Source of the DNA: Diplolepis rosae
Lineage: Eukaryota > Arthropoda > Insecta > Hymenoptera > Diplolepididae
Assembly (NCBI GenBank): GCA_030998225.1
Contig: JAPYXD010000469.1
Span: forward strand, 1,054,001 to 1,118,000
DNA length: 64,000 nucleotides
Direction of reading: 5' to 3'
Positions within the stretch are counted from its first letter, which is position 1. Each line of letters starts with the position of its first letter. Positions 1 through 10,908 of the stretch are shown here, piece by piece. A model generated the notes under the pieces. That model worked only from the letters and a program-made list of their open reading frames with translations, did not search any database and was not told where the DNA came from. The position numbers and the translations under genes are program-made.

Positions 1-52
1 TTTTCCCTTTTTCGAGCGCTCGGCGAGTTCTTCTTCCCGTGGGCTCAATTAT
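1..52 (+). mobile_element. Right terminus of a type-B long-TIR element
   Basis: The window opens inside an element. The GC-rich terminal motif (GAGCGCTCGGCGAG, then CCGTGGGCTCAATT) is the same as at 27790-27854 and, inverted, at 24461-24520 and 37884-37940. Only the terminal part is visible here; the rest lies outside the window. No coding content is seen. Confidence 0.75.
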
Positions 53-673
53 GGTACGGTCTGGCAACGCTGGCACAGTGGGTCCACTCATATAGGAGAA
101 AAGGGGAACGAATTATCGTGTTTGCTATCAACAAGTGGTGGCACTATTGTCGCTACCGATGTTCTTTTTGACATGTTGTAACCGTAGCAACCATAGTTTC
201 ATATTCTTTTGATAAAATCAGATGATATAAATCATTGATTCATGTTTAAAAAATTTCCGCTCTTTAGAATATACCTAGTAAGAAGCTGGGCATTGAATGG
301 CATTGACATGTCAAAATCTGGAAAGAAACTTCTAATGCATTTTACTTCCTAGGCATTAAAAGGCATTCAAGAGTTCCATTCTCGATTCCGTTTTTTTCCA
401 GATTTTGTCATTTCAATGTCATTAATGCCCATCTTCTTAATGGGTTTCGGGTTGCGGGGGTTTCGTTTGCATTGATATTAGTTCTTGCTATCATAACTTG
501 ACGGCCCTGATGCTTATTTTCACTTTTTTTACTGTATTTTCTATTTATTAGATACAAATAGCATTACAAAATATATCTCAAGTTTTTCATTATGCCATCA
601 AAGTTTCTTATTCAGAAATATTCAGCATCAAATATTATTTATAATTTTTAAAGAATTTGAAATCTTTCTGTGG

Positions 674-764
674 AAAAAAAGACGCTTTCGACTGCGTTGG
701 GATTCGAGCCCAGGTCTTTCGATTGCCGATCGACTGCTCTGACCACTGAGCTACACAGGCGTCC
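674..764 (-). other. tRNA-like sequence with Pol III terminator
   Basis: Read on the minus strand, this segment has a good A box (TAGCTCAGTGGTCAGAGCA), a B-box-like GGGCTCGAATCC, a 4-bp D stem (GCTC/GAGC), an anticodon stem with four pairs, a T stem with four of five pairs, and an acceptor stem with six of seven pairs, followed by a run of seven T on that strand (plus 674-680). The predicted anticodon loop has C at position 33 and would give anticodon GGC, which is unusual for a eukaryotic tRNA. A tRNA-derived repeat or tRNA pseudogene is therefore more likely than a working tRNA. A degraded relative of its anticodon-arm region is seen near 32505-32560. Confidence 0.55.
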
Positions 765-1053
765 GACATCTTCTTCATTATTCATTTTAAAATGCAGCGG
801 TTTGAGTTTTATTTTTGAAATACAAGAATCTTTTATTAAATCTGGAAAAATGAAAAAAACAGCGCTGCCGTTTAATCAGTCGATGCCTAAAGCCAAGTCA
901 ATTGATCGATAAAGACCTGCGCGCGCGGAGTAATAACCTACTTGTGTGTGAAGATGGCTCCGAACCACAAACATTTTTCGAATTTTATGAGAGTTCTGTT
1001 TTCATTGCAATAGTTTTAGGGTTCCTGATAGGTTTTGGAAATAGTTCTGGCCT

Positions 1054-1231
1054 CCCAATGGGCACACGATATTAGAAACGTTTATGTAACATATGTTCTA
1101 GGAACATCCCAATGTCCGAAAGACGTTCTTAGAACGTTTTTGGAACGTCTTTTGGACATTGGACATTGGGATGTTCCTAGAACGTTTGTAGAATGTTATA
1201 TAAACGTTTCTAATATCGTGTGCCCATTGGG
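1054..1231. mobile_element. Foldback miniature element (CCCAATGGG ends)
   Basis: A nearly complete palindrome of 178 bp. The outer arms start CCCAATGGGCACACGAT and pair with the right end; the inner parts iterate AACGTTCTTAGAACGTT-like units. The short reading frame across it is a product of the symmetry. No clear target duplication was found. Its build resembles the foldbacks at 21629-21859 and 42486-43247. Confidence 0.7.
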
Positions 1232-2041
1232 CTTTTAACCCTCTGCCGGTCATGCTGACCATTGTTTTATCTTACGGCAAAAAAGTTTATATCAACCAAA
1301 TTTTATATTTTACCTGCCCAAAATAATTTATCAGTAATAACATTTAATAATAAGCAAAATGAATGAAAATTTGACAAACAATGAGGATCCTCTGAAAGAC
1401 TCAAGGAAAGACTAGTTTACATTATCAAGAAATTTGTGAATAATCTTTGATATTTACGGATGAAGATTTTTGCAATACCTATCACTTACGAAAACTTAAC
1501 GACCAAAAAACTTGAGAATCGATAAAAACAGATTTTGATTATTCAAATATGCGGAGTTAACTTCACGCATTTCCAAACTATCGAAAAAACAAATTTTTTC
1601 TCGGAGTACTCGGAACATTCAACATAGTTCTAGAGTTCCCGAAACTTTTGGGAAATGTTTTGATAACTCTAAAAAATAGTCTATTGATGTCTATCAACAA
1701 AATTGTTTCACTGTTAAAAAACTCATCTGTAAAATGCAAAACGAAAATAGTTTTACCAATAACCGATATTTTTTTACTCTAGAAATAAATCCTTCAACTG
1801 TTAAAGGATTGAATTTGTAGGTTAGCGGACGAAGTGCGCCTGTGCATGAGTGAGTGTACATCGTCTAGTGCTTAACAGTGCTTAATATGCGTGAGTAATT
1901 TTTGTGTTGCGCGATATATTCTTTTTCATAGCACCTCTTTTAAGAACCCGATTTTCGGTACATGTAAAGCGGTTTGAAACTGCGATGTCTAACCCTATGG
2001 TTGAAACTTTAAAAGTAAGGTTAAAAATCGCAGTTTCCACC
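1232..2041. other. No gene recognised
   Basis: AT-rich sequence without a convincing coding region. A loose hairpin is present near 1975-2035, where AAACTGCGAT and ATCGCAGTTT pair across about 50 bases. Confidence 0.5.
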
Positions 2042-3278
2042 CGCACGGAAAAAAATGAAATGTCTGCTACTGCTAACTGCAGTTAGCTGTCGACTAGTTA
2101 ATTGTGATTGATAAAAAGTTTGCTGAGAGAGTTAACAGTTTGCTGGGACAGTTAAAAAATGTTAGCTGCAATCGAAGTTGAAAATTTGTATTGGACTCCT
2201 TAGCGTATTAAGAGTTGTAGCTAATCATTTGGTTGTTGCTGCTAAAACAGTTTACTCTCCTAGAAAATCTCAAAATTCGTACTCGTAGCTTTTATAATTT
2301 TGCGCTGATATGTAAGAAGTTAGCAGCGGTTGCTAACGGCTGCTTAGACATCCCGCGTTTTCTGTGCTGCTCATGCGCACAAAGTGCAACTAGTCAGATG
2401 TGCTGTAAATGGTAAGTTGTACATCTGTCGCGTTGTTTTAAATTTAATTTATAAATAATTCAACGATTCGCGTTAATTTATAATGCAAATGACTGATTTG
2501 TAACTGATCTCTGAAGATTGTATTGTAGGTTTTGTAATAGGTTCTTTATTGTGCTATTTATTATCTTCTTACTGAGGTTATCTTAATTCTAAGTGTTGTA
2601 CACTTGTACAATTGAGAAGCCGGAGATGCCTCGCGGTTGAAGTATGAGCGACGTTCAGAAGCCTCCCCATTCTTAAGCGAAGAATTTTTGAAAACATTAT
2701 ATTGGACTGGCAAGTAAGTCGCTACTGTTCCCGGTAATGTTTCTGCTTGTAGCTATAAGTTTGGTTATCAAAGCAGCTCACGTTTTATTCTTATTCTTGA
2801 AAAATTATGCTGTGATTAAGGTTAGAACTGAATCAGTTTTTTTTCGCTTTTAATTTTGCAGGTTACGATATGTCGCAAGAAATTAGTTGTTTTGATATAA
2901 CTTGCCAGCAGACTTTTGTGAGTATAGAAGGGTTACGAGATCATTTTTTTCTTAAGCACCCAGGTGTAACTGTATTAAAATGTAGGTTTGGAAGTTCAAA
3001 ATCAACGATTTTGAGTGCTACCTCTATTTGCAGCAGTTGCTAATAAAATTAACTAGTACTTCAAACGCTGTTAGAACAGGAAGATAACACGACCGATAGG
3101 CTACTGCTCACAATCGCTGTTACCAGTGCTAACGTAAATTAGCTGGCATCGCTAAAGTACTGTAGCGAATAGACGTTAGTATTAGCAGCTAAGACATTCG
3201 CTGTCCGTATATCAAGTAACTTTCTTAGCTGTGGTAGCGAATATTTAGCTAATGCAGCTAATTATTTTTTTCCGTGCG
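2042..3278 (+). mobile_element. TIR element with TTAGCTG-type subterminal repeats
   Basis: Ends with inverted CGCACGGAAAAAA motifs (left at 2042, right ending 3278). The sequence inside each end is rich in short TTAGC/GCTAA units in both orientations, as expected of transposase-binding subterminal repeats. The interior holds a small two-exon unit with a C2H2 finger (2870-3043). No target duplication was confirmed. About 1.24 kb, too short to carry a full transposase, so it is probably a deleted derivative. Confidence 0.6.
2870..3043 (+). pseudogene. Truncated C2H2 zinc-finger exon
   Basis: A 57-codon reading frame starts eight bases after a good splice acceptor (TTAATTTTGCAG ending at 2861). 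Residues 7, 12, 25 and 30 form a C-X4-C-X12-H-X4-H finger, followed by a second incomplete Cys-containing segment, and the frame stops at 3041. A plausible upstream noncoding exon ends at about 2706 with GGCAA/GTAAGT. N-terminal C2H2 fingers of this kind are common in insect DNA-transposon proteins and in nuclear proteins. The frame lies inside the TIR element 2042-3278, so I infer a remnant of its own gene. No downstream catalytic domain is present. Confidence 0.45.
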
Positions 3279-3427
3279 CTCTACAGTTATCTACAGTTAC
3301 ATCAAATCAAGTGCACTAACAAAGTTCATAAAAAAATATATATTTAGTACCTAAAGGTAACAAGAATTTAATTATAATATAGTGGAAAATTTAAATATTT
3401 ATATGTTCTGTGCTAGGTACAGAAAAT

Positions 3428-3740
3428 AATTTTAACATTTTTATCTTCCAAATTACTATTTCTCCTAATTTCTATATCACCGAATTGTCTTGTTACAGAA
3501 AAACCATTCAACCTAAAACACATCCGGCCGAAAAATAACAGCGCGAAAGTTAAACGCAGCCAATCAAAATTTTTAGAATTAAATTATTATGAATTCTGAT
3601 TGGCTACATTTGACTTTGGCGTCGTTATTTTCGGCTGGATGTATTTTGGGTCAAATGGATTTTCTGTAACACGACAGTTCAGTGAAGTGGGTATTAAGAG
3701 AAATAGTAAATCGGGAAAATAAAAATTATGACAAATGATA
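3428..3740. mobile_element. Foldback miniature element (about 310 bp)
   Basis: Two arms of about 130 bp pair across a centre near 3585. Matching pairs include TTACTATTTCTC with GAGAAATAGTAA and CTTGTTACAGAAAA with TTTTCTGTAACACG. Arms differ by scattered substitutions, so the copy is not brand new. No coding content. Confidence 0.65.
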
Positions 3741-3811
3741 TATATATAAACATTAGGTTAATTGGTGAATCGGAATTATAAAGATTAGAGAAATTATTGG
3801 TAATTTGGTTA

Positions 3812-4080
3812 TGTAACGTCTTGGTTACTTACCTAATAATTTTATTTGAAACTTTCCTCGTTTTTGAACAGCAAGGAAATACTTCTTCTTCTTGTTTGTG
3901 GCAGCTTGCAATTCTGCAAATAGCCATATCATAAGCAAAGAAATCCAAATAATTTCTAAACATTAACAGGGATGAGGATAAGCAATAATAAAAAGAGGGG
4001 AGAAATTATGTACATTAATTTTTCTTTTATTCGATACAAAGTGAAAACCCTGATACAAATAAATACACTAACCTCATTTT
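3812..4080 (+). repeat. 5' fragment of a TGTAACGTC-type LTR
   Basis: Begins TGTAACGTCTTGGTTACTTA, closely matching the LTR-like ends at 12978 and 50531. The similarity fades after the first part and I could not find a matching right end, so this is a truncated LTR. The end coordinate is approximate. Confidence 0.5.
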
Positions 4081-4887
4081 TTATATCGAAGAGTCGACTG
4101 AATTTGAAAAAACAACAAGCTGGAGAGAATTCCTAAGAAGTTAAAAATTGTGTGTCGAATTCACTGAAACGTGGTAGGCTGCGAAACCAGAATGTAGAAT
4201 TCTTGGTGACTGGAGCGTCGTCGAAGGGGTTTTTTATGGCAGGAAAAAGAAATCCTTTCAGGCAGGAGAGTCGGTGTCCTCAGGTATAGGATTTGCGTGA
4301 TGAGAATACACTTGGAAACATGAGACTTTCGAGGTACAGACTCGAAAGCCAGAATTTGGATCATTTGGTCATGCTCGAATGTAGTAATGTATTTTTGGCG
4401 CACAAAGTGACTTTATATGAAATCACAAAACTCCATAAAATTAATGACTTTTTCTTGATCTCCTAGCCGAAAATACGGTCCTTCCGGCCGCATTTCACTC
4501 CAGAAAGAACGACTTTTGTGGCCGTTTTTTGATTTTTTCGGCTCAGTAGTATCGCTAAATTCATCGTATAATTCGTTTGTTTAATTTAATTTAATGTGAC
4601 TTCATGCAATTGCACGAAAGAGTAACTCTTACAAAGAAAAACAAAAAATTTATGTACACGGTTTATTTTATATTAATAATTATATTAATAAAAGTAATAA
4701 TATTTATTGTAATAAGATTAGTATTATTGGATATGTGATGTTAAAGTTACTGTTGATCAATATTAATATTTTTATCGAAGAATAAATTTACTCTGGTATT
4801 TGTTAATTTTTAAAAATTTTTGATTAAAAATTTTTTTTGCAGTTATTGTATGATAGAATTTTATTTTAAAGTTTCTAATGCCCGCCC

Positions 4888-5118
4888 CGACCAGCAAAAA
4901 CCTCGGCTTCGCCTCGGTTTTGCAAAAGTCGGGCAGACTCTCCCAGCCCCCTACAAAACCTCGGCTTCGCCACGGTTTTGGGCGTACTTTCGGCTGGAGA
5001 TCAAGAAAAATAGTATACAACCCACGGCCAGAATGTTTGATGCCCTGGCGTATGTGATGTAAATGCTGAGGCATTGATATCACATACGCCAGGAAATCAA
5101 ACTTTCTGGCCTAGGGTC
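4888..5118. mobile_element. Hairpin repeats, including a 100-base perfect-arm foldback
   Basis: Two parts are visible. From 4888 to about 5000 there are two short hairpins of the form AAAACCTCGGCTTCG/CCTCGGTTTT. From 5022 to 5118 there is a long hairpin: GGCCAGAATGTTTGAT pairs with ATCAAACTTTCTGGCC and CTGGCGTATGTGATG pairs with its complement around a tiny loop near 5069. A cruciform-forming miniature element is the simplest reading. Confidence 0.55.
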
Positions 5119-5664
5119 GTAATATACCATTTATGAAGTCAACTATACAAAACTTTTATAAAGTTTAGTCTTTTGATAAAAAAAATTGCTTTATAAAAAT
5201 AGAAAACTTTATAAAACTTTCATAAGGTTTACTACATACAAAAGTGGTACATTTATTTAGTTTTCATAAGATTACATTATTAATACTTATAATGTTTAAA
5301 TTTTTTTATGATGTTTTTTATAAGTTTTCATAAAGAATCGTACCTTTATAAAAAGAGAAAACTTTATAAAAGTCTGTGATTTTATAAAGTTTTGTATTTT
5401 TATAAAAAAAACGCATTTCATAAAGAAAATTTTTATAAAAATTTTCATAAAGTTGACTTCATAAAAAGTCACTAATTTTATAAAAATTTTATTTTAAAAA
5501 AGTGGCTTTATAAAGTTTTTAATTACTAAGGACCATCTGTATATCGCTATGTAGAATCTACATTTAGAAAAACAAATTTGTTTTTTTACGGTTTGGAAAC
5601 AATTGCACCAACAACAGTAGGGTTTTTCAAAGTAAAACTCGTAAGAAAATGGGGCATTTCAGGC

Positions 5665-5790
5665 TGTGAGTCATGTAACTAATAATCGAAGTGCCGTTGG
5701 AATGGCTTCACAGGTCAGCGGTCTACGTTCTAGCCTACGGACCACGAGTGCGCGAGTTCGAACCCAGCTGCTTGGAGCAGAATTATTTTC
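5665..5790 (+). repeat. tRNA-like segment inside element F
   Basis: Contains a B-box-like GAGTTCGAACCC and, about 50 bases upstream, an A-box-like region around GGTCAGCGG. The same segment occurs in reverse at about 56520-56650. The arms do not fold into a clean cloverleaf, so I call it tRNA-derived only. Confidence 0.35.
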
Positions 5791-6917
5791 AGATTTCTTC
5801 AGCTTTACTATATGAATGTTCAAATTTCCTAATATAATTACTAACATTGTTTCATAATTGTGCACGATAATAAAAGTCTGAATAATTTCTCCTTTCACAC
5901 AGGTTGTCAAAGATAAGTAGAAAAATGAAGGTAAAAACGTTGTAAAGAGAAGAGGGAAGAAGGAGAAAAGGATCGATAAAAGGGAAAAAATTTTTTTGCT
6001 TTTTTGCGTCGAAAAAGTCTGATAAAAAAAGGAAAAAGTCCGATAAAAAAGAGGAAAAATTCTGACAAATTTATATGAACGTTTTAGTGTGCCAATCACG
6101 GGAAAAAGTCCGATAAAAAACAGTAAAATTTCCGGTATCAAAACAGTGATATTTTACTGTTTTGAAAAAGTATTAATTAGACGTTTGAGTGGGGAATTAT
6201 ATGGTGTTTTTTCGGAAAAAGCCCCCTATTTTATAGCACAATTTCCGATGGTAAGTAAAGTCCGATAAAAAATAGGAAAATGTTCTATAAGGATTTTCTG
6301 GGGCTAAAATGCCATAAATTATAGGAGAATTTCGCCTAAAAAAAGAAGAAACTGAGATATATTTTTCTCAGTGTATTTATAAAACGTATCAGGAACTCTA
6401 GAACTATTGCAAATGGAGTCAGAACTCTCATATAATTCGAAAAATGTTGGTAGTGTGGAGTCAACTTCACAGATGTGTATGATGTATTCTATAGGCTTCA
6501 GCATTAAATTATGAATTTGAATTCCATACGGATTGAAATGAGATTCATTTAACCTCAAAATATAGCGCTCGGATATTCATTTGCGCTACGCTATGCTCTG
6601 CTATCCAATAAATCTACCTCTATGTTTATCGTGAAGATGCAGATTTCGATGTAAAATTCACAAGAAACACGTGTTTCCAATCTCGTTAACTGATTCTGAG
6701 CATGACTGTTCAAAAATGTAATTAAATCTTTAAAAATTTCTTAAACAAACATTATTGCGGCGTTTATATCCGTTTATTTTATTATTAATTCTGTTGTGAT
6801 AAATTATAAAAAGCAGTAACACTTCAATATCAAATTCCCTCTTAACCCGACAACAAAATAAATTCATTTTAATATCTTTGCTTTTTTCTATAATTTAAAG
6901 AATTTAAAATCTTTCTG

Positions 6918-7191
6918 CTCTCTAAATATGAATCAGTCAAAAACGACTGATTATCAGTGAAATTTGACTGATTCAAATAGCTAAAAAGAGGTTACTGTAA
7001 ACCAGTCAAATTCCACTGATTGCTTCAGTGAAAATTAACTGATCTAACAGTGGAAATAGTTTTTCCGCTGATTCAATTAGTGATAATCAACTGATTTAAC
7101 GGTGAAATATATTTTTTAACTTTTGTGAATCAGTGAAAAGGCAAATTACTGATTCAATCAGTAAAAATTTGACTGATTCAGATTTAGAGAG
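6918..7191. mobile_element. TA-type MITE with CTCTCTAAAT ends, copy 1
   Basis: Ends CTCTCTAAAT and ATTTAGAGAG. The interior is built from dozens of CAGTGA / ACTGATT units in both orientations. Related copies lie at 13412-13857 and 28981-29199, the latter two flanked by TA on both sides. This copy is flanked by TG. No coding capacity. Confidence 0.75.
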
Positions 7192-7738
7192 TGTCCTATC
7201 TGATACGCGACTAGTGATTCTCCGATAATATAGGCAGTGGCAAAAATTTCGAACTCAACTAAATAATTTAAAATCATTTTCTATAATTTCGGAATGTCAT
7301 TATTCCAAATTTATCCCTAAATCTGCCGGTAATCTTTGAAGTTAGCAATAAAATTATTTCGCGAATCGAAAATCATACCAACTTAACTTCTGAAACTAGC
7401 AATACTTTTTGGACACCCGAAAGCACATAAATTTGTAAGATATAAAGGTAGTGCCAAGTGCTACGCTATTAGAGTCAGAATTTCTAAAATACAGTTTAAA
7501 ATCTTGTTTTTGGAATGATTTCAATAAATTTCGAGAGCTCTTTGATGTTTAAAACACCAGCTAAAATTATTTTGCAAAAAAAAAACTTTTTTCAACAAGT
7601 TATAAACAAATGGAGTTTTATATAACTTTTGTTGCAAATCTAAATACCTCGCGAACTACTTGACCAACTTTGATGTTCAAAACGGCATTCGAATCGTTAC
7701 TTCACACACTAGTGAAATATTATTTTTTTGTTTGTTTA

Positions 7739-8017
7739 CACGGAGAAACTTTTTTTATCAATTTTTACTATAGTATTTTTCAATTTAGGGAAAAACGTAT
7801 CACTTTGAGAATTACTGTTAGTAAAAATACTAAACTTCATAATAATGATATAAAACTTCAGCATAGTTCATAGCAAATTTGACTATAGTTTATACTAAAG
7901 TTTTATATCATTATTATAAAGTTTAGTATTTTTACCATCAAAAATTCTCAAAGTGATACGTTTTTCCCTAAATTGAAAAATACTATAGTAAAAATTGATA
8001 TAAAAAGTTTCTCCGTG
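7739..8017. mobile_element. CACGGAG-end MITE, 279 bp
   Basis: Ends CACGGAGAAACTTTTT and its complement; the arms pair for roughly 130 bases, leaving a small centre near 7875. TA precedes and follows it, which is consistent with a Tc1/mariner-type TA target duplication. Its terminal heptamer is shared with the larger elements at 19243, 30738 and 58147. Confidence 0.8.
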
Positions 8018-8339
8018 TAATGAATAATTATTTGCTTAAAAAAAAGTTAATAAATAAACGTCTTTTCCACCTTTGAAAATTTCCGAAAAATTAGCATTTG
8101 AACAGAAAATTATACCGAATCTAATACCTTTTTGAAAAATGTGGGACGGCCAGAATCAAGAAAGTTATAACAAAAATAGTGGCGCGATGCACGGCGCCGA
8201 TATATCAGCCAAGTCAGTGCGTTTCGCCTGCGCTTCGCATTTTAGCTTCTCGAGAAGCTTTTTCATCATGAATACTTTACATTTATCTCGATCTACATAT
8301 TTTTACATTAGCTTACCTTATTTGTATAATATTCAACAA

Positions 8340-8742
8340 TTTTTTATTAATTATTACTAGTTTTATTGTTGTCACGTGCATTGGCTTAAATTAAATCACC
8401 AAGGAAATAACTATAACATCAGGCTTACTAGAATATTGCCTATTCATTATGATAAAATTTCAAAAGATACATATTATGCAAGTACACTTGAATGAAGTTT
8501 TAAATATATTTCGTTTACCAACATAATTCAAGTATTGCTGGAATTTTTTTCTACACCAAAAACATTTATGAATTTTGCTTTTAACAAGCATTACTTATAA
8601 CGCAGGTGCGTGTTTTTTATGATTATTTAACAAATATAAAAATTTAATAATTGAAAAAAAATAATTAACGCGTCAAATAGTAAATTTAACCTAAATGAAG
8701 CCAATGTACGTGACAACAATAAAACTAGTAATAATAATAAAC
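8340..8742. mobile_element. TIR miniature element (ACTAGTTTTATTGTTGTCAC arms)
   Basis: Inverted arms of about 45 bp: TTACTAGTTTTATTGTTG at the left and CAACAATAAAACTAGTAA at the right, both continuing through GTCACGTGCATTGGCTT. It sits within the left arm of the large palindrome. No coding content. Confidence 0.6.
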
Positions 8743-8846
8743 ATATTCTGGACTTACATTGACCCTTAATTAATAATTGAAGAAATATGTTGATGTTGGT
8801 AATTGGCTTTAGGGTCCAAGGTTGATAAAAACTCAGAGTTTTACAT

Positions 8847-8888
8847 AATCAGACGTTTCGGCTCTAATCGGAGCCCTCATCAGTGATT
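8847..8888 (-). ncRNA. Hammerhead-ribozyme-like motif, core intact
   Basis: On the minus strand the conserved CTGATGA core is followed by a five-pair helix II (GGCTC/GAGCC) and by GAAAC. Helix I is AATCA paired with TGATT on either side, and the predicted cleavage triplet is GTC. Helix III could only be the palindromic ACGT, so cleavage would probably need two molecules, as proposed for other minimal hammerheads. All core bases I can check are present. Confidence 0.6.
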
Positions 8889-9030
8889 TATTTAAATCTA
8901 AAAAATACAGAAAGAAAAAGGTTTGCTAACATAGGAGAATGTCAATTTAAAAATATTTTTATACTTAGACACTTACAAGAAATCCTATGTTAGCAAACCT
9001 TTTTCTTTCTGTATTTTTTAGATTTAAATA

Positions 9031-9072
9031 AATCATTGATGAGGGCTCCGATTAGAGCCGAAACGTCTGATT
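9031..9072 (+). ncRNA. Hammerhead-like motif with mutated core
   Basis: The same structure as at 8847-8888, in the opposite arm of the foldback. The first core base is T instead of C (TTGATGAG at 9036-9043), which should abolish cleavage. Helices I and II are intact. Confidence 0.5.
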
Positions 9073-9289
9073 ATGTAAAACTCCGAGTTTTTATCAACCT
9101 TGGACCCTAAAGCCAATTACCAACATCAACATATATCTTCAATAATAATAAAAACATGTAAAATACAAATAAGGTAAGTTATTGTATAAATAAGTAGATC
9201 GAGATAAATGTAAAGTATTTATAAAGAAAAAACTATTGTATAGAAGCTAAAATACAAAGAGCGCTAACACGGCTGATATCGGCGCCGTG

Positions 9290-9490
9290 CATCACGTCAT
9301 TATTTTTATGTGCCTCCGGCGCGTAAATTCGTTTATTCGCTACAGTTAAGAGTAGCGCAATGTTGTGTATTGCGCTACAGAGGAATGAAATGTAAAAATT
9401 GAACTGCGCATGTGCCTATAACCATACAGCGGAGCACAATCTTCTTATTGTTCTTCTTCTTCGTACAGCGTTAGCACCCTGCTGACAAAG
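9290..9490. repeat. Repeat shared with 14040-14215 (inverted)
   Basis: Blocks such as GAACTGCGCATGTGCCTATA and the CTTCTTCTTCGTACAGCGTTAGCACC region recur in reverse complement at 14040-14215. In this place it interrupts the right arm of the large palindrome. Its nature is unknown. Confidence 0.55.
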
Positions 9491-9739
9491 CGTTGTACAA
9501 TATACTATTGTTATAACTTTTTTGATGGCCGTTCCACATTTTTTAAAACGGTATTCGATTATGTATAATTTTCTGTTCAAATGCTAATTTTTCGAAAATT
9601 TTCAAAGGCGGAGAAGACACTTATTTATATTTTTTTAAAACAATTAGTTTTTTTTAAATTAATTGTTAATTAAACAAATAATAAATTAATATTTTCATCA
9701 GGTGTTGAATAACGATTCGGATGCCGTTTTGAACATTAA

Positions 9740-10908
9740 ATAAGTCGATTAAGTCAAATAAGTATTACCGCACTAGTGCGAGAAAATAAACTTTCCGCAC
9801 GTTAAACGACTCAGGCTCAGCTAACTTTCGGTATACAGCGAACAAAAAATATCGTTCATATCACGTGCGGAACGTATGTTATTTAATGACGCGAATGAGT
9901 CACGACTCGGGGCGAGTAAACACGAGGAACCTCAGCTCGGCTTCGGCGAACCTCGGTTCCTTTGTGTTGCCTCGGCCCTCATCAGGACTTGCTGTTGCGT
10001 TAAAATACGCCTTTTCGCACTTCATACGAAATATACTATTTTGCTTTCTGGATTTATTATACACGAAGAAAATTTTATACTAAATATTTACTCCTGCTTA
10101 GATATTCAATGCAGAAACTTGAAAAGTTTTTATCTCTACATTTTATAAACGAAGGTAGTTAGTGTAATTTTCCTTCTATTTTAGGTGGCCTTATGTATTT
10201 AGTTCCCCTTCAAATATTTTATACCTTGAGAGTAAGAAAAAGGATTTGTTTATGAATAAATGAGTATGGATAAAATTGAGACAAATCTATAAATTTTTTG
10301 TAATCTAAGGAAATTACGATTTTCTGTATTATTGTACATTTCAGAATAAAGCGTTCCGATATTTGATAAAGTCTACACTGAAAATGCTTCGGCAGTCAGA
10401 GAGAGAATGTACAGTAAAGAAAAATGAAAGTGAAAGAAAGGTTGACCTTCAGAAAATTTAGTCTACATCTAATCGCAATCCTTCGTCCTATCTTCCCCCC
10501 AATCGCTCCTTCGAGCTTCGACAACAGGAAAAAGAAATATGAATAGTTTTATTCCTTTCTATTCAGCCACTTATAGAGCGGCCTATGGCTTGTCTCCTCT
10601 ACCTGTATATCTCTATGGTTTTTATTTAAACCCTTCACTTGCACTATCTTGATACATAGAATGCATGTAAAGTTAATTCAGGGTACCGATCAATTTTGTT
10701 GACGGTGGCTGAGCTTGCGAGCACGCAAAGTATACCAACAAATTTATGCACAAAAAATGTTTAATTCATTTCAATCACTTGTCATATTTTGTATTCACTA
10801 CTTAATATCTATTTCGAGAAGGAATTTTCACATAATCTTTTGCTCTTTTTAAAAAAATATTAATCTTTCTCTTATTCTGAAATTTTTTTACTTAAAAACC
10901 ATTAAGTA
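9740..10908. other. No gene recognised
   Basis: AT-rich with a short GC-richer stretch at 9895-9965 containing a small CTCGGCTTCGGCGAACC hairpin motif. The overlapping frames near 9865-10148 look like chance readings of this stretch. Nothing else is supported. Confidence 0.5.

Larger units (their letters stand above)
4366..6372 (-). mobile_element. Element F, copy 1 (iterated TTTATAAA / TCCGATAAAAAA motifs)
   Basis: This region is matched in inverted orientation by about 56090-57495. Both copies contain long runs of TTTATAAA-like palindromes, many AGTCCGATAAAAAA units and an embedded tRNA-like segment, and both carry a terminus ATATATTTTTCTCAGTG followed by TA (here ending 6372). Frames here, such as those at 5671-6141, are low-complexity F/L-rich readings of the repeat and not genes. 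The left boundary is uncertain because other hairpins (4888-5118) interrupt it. Confidence 0.6.
8785..9137. mobile_element. Foldback of Penelope-like terminal repeats
   Basis: Two nearly identical arms of about 150 bases in inverted orientation. Each arm has a conserved block (GGCTTTAGGGTCCAAGG), a hammerhead-like core, and a block ending in an AGAAAGAAAAAGG motif. Similar single arms lie at 29500-29600 and 54312-54430, and a related shorter foldback with a 13-bp target duplication at 31601-31868. Variable-length duplications, inverted terminal copies and hammerhead motifs are known features of Penelope-like retroelements. No reverse transcriptase remains here, so the assignment is an inference. 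Confidence 0.55.
7660..9730. repeat. Large imperfect palindrome interrupted by insertions
   Basis: The left arm (about 7660-7738 and 8018-8340) is matched in reverse complement by the right arm (about 9150-9311 and 9480-9730). Examples: TTCAAAACGGCATTCGAATC at the outer left against GATTCGGATGCCGTTTTGAA at the right, and GATGCACGGCGCCGATAT against its complement near 9280. The left arm carries a 279-bp MITE, the right arm about 170 bp also found inverted at 14040-14215. The centre holds the foldback at 8785-9137. It may be a large foldback transposon or an inverted duplication. Confidence 0.6.

Noticed and set aside
5671..6141. 156-codon hydrophobic frame as a membrane protein gene
   Set aside because: It is a reading of repeat F and recurs, damaged, at 56182-56583; composition reflects TTTTTATCGGAC iterations.
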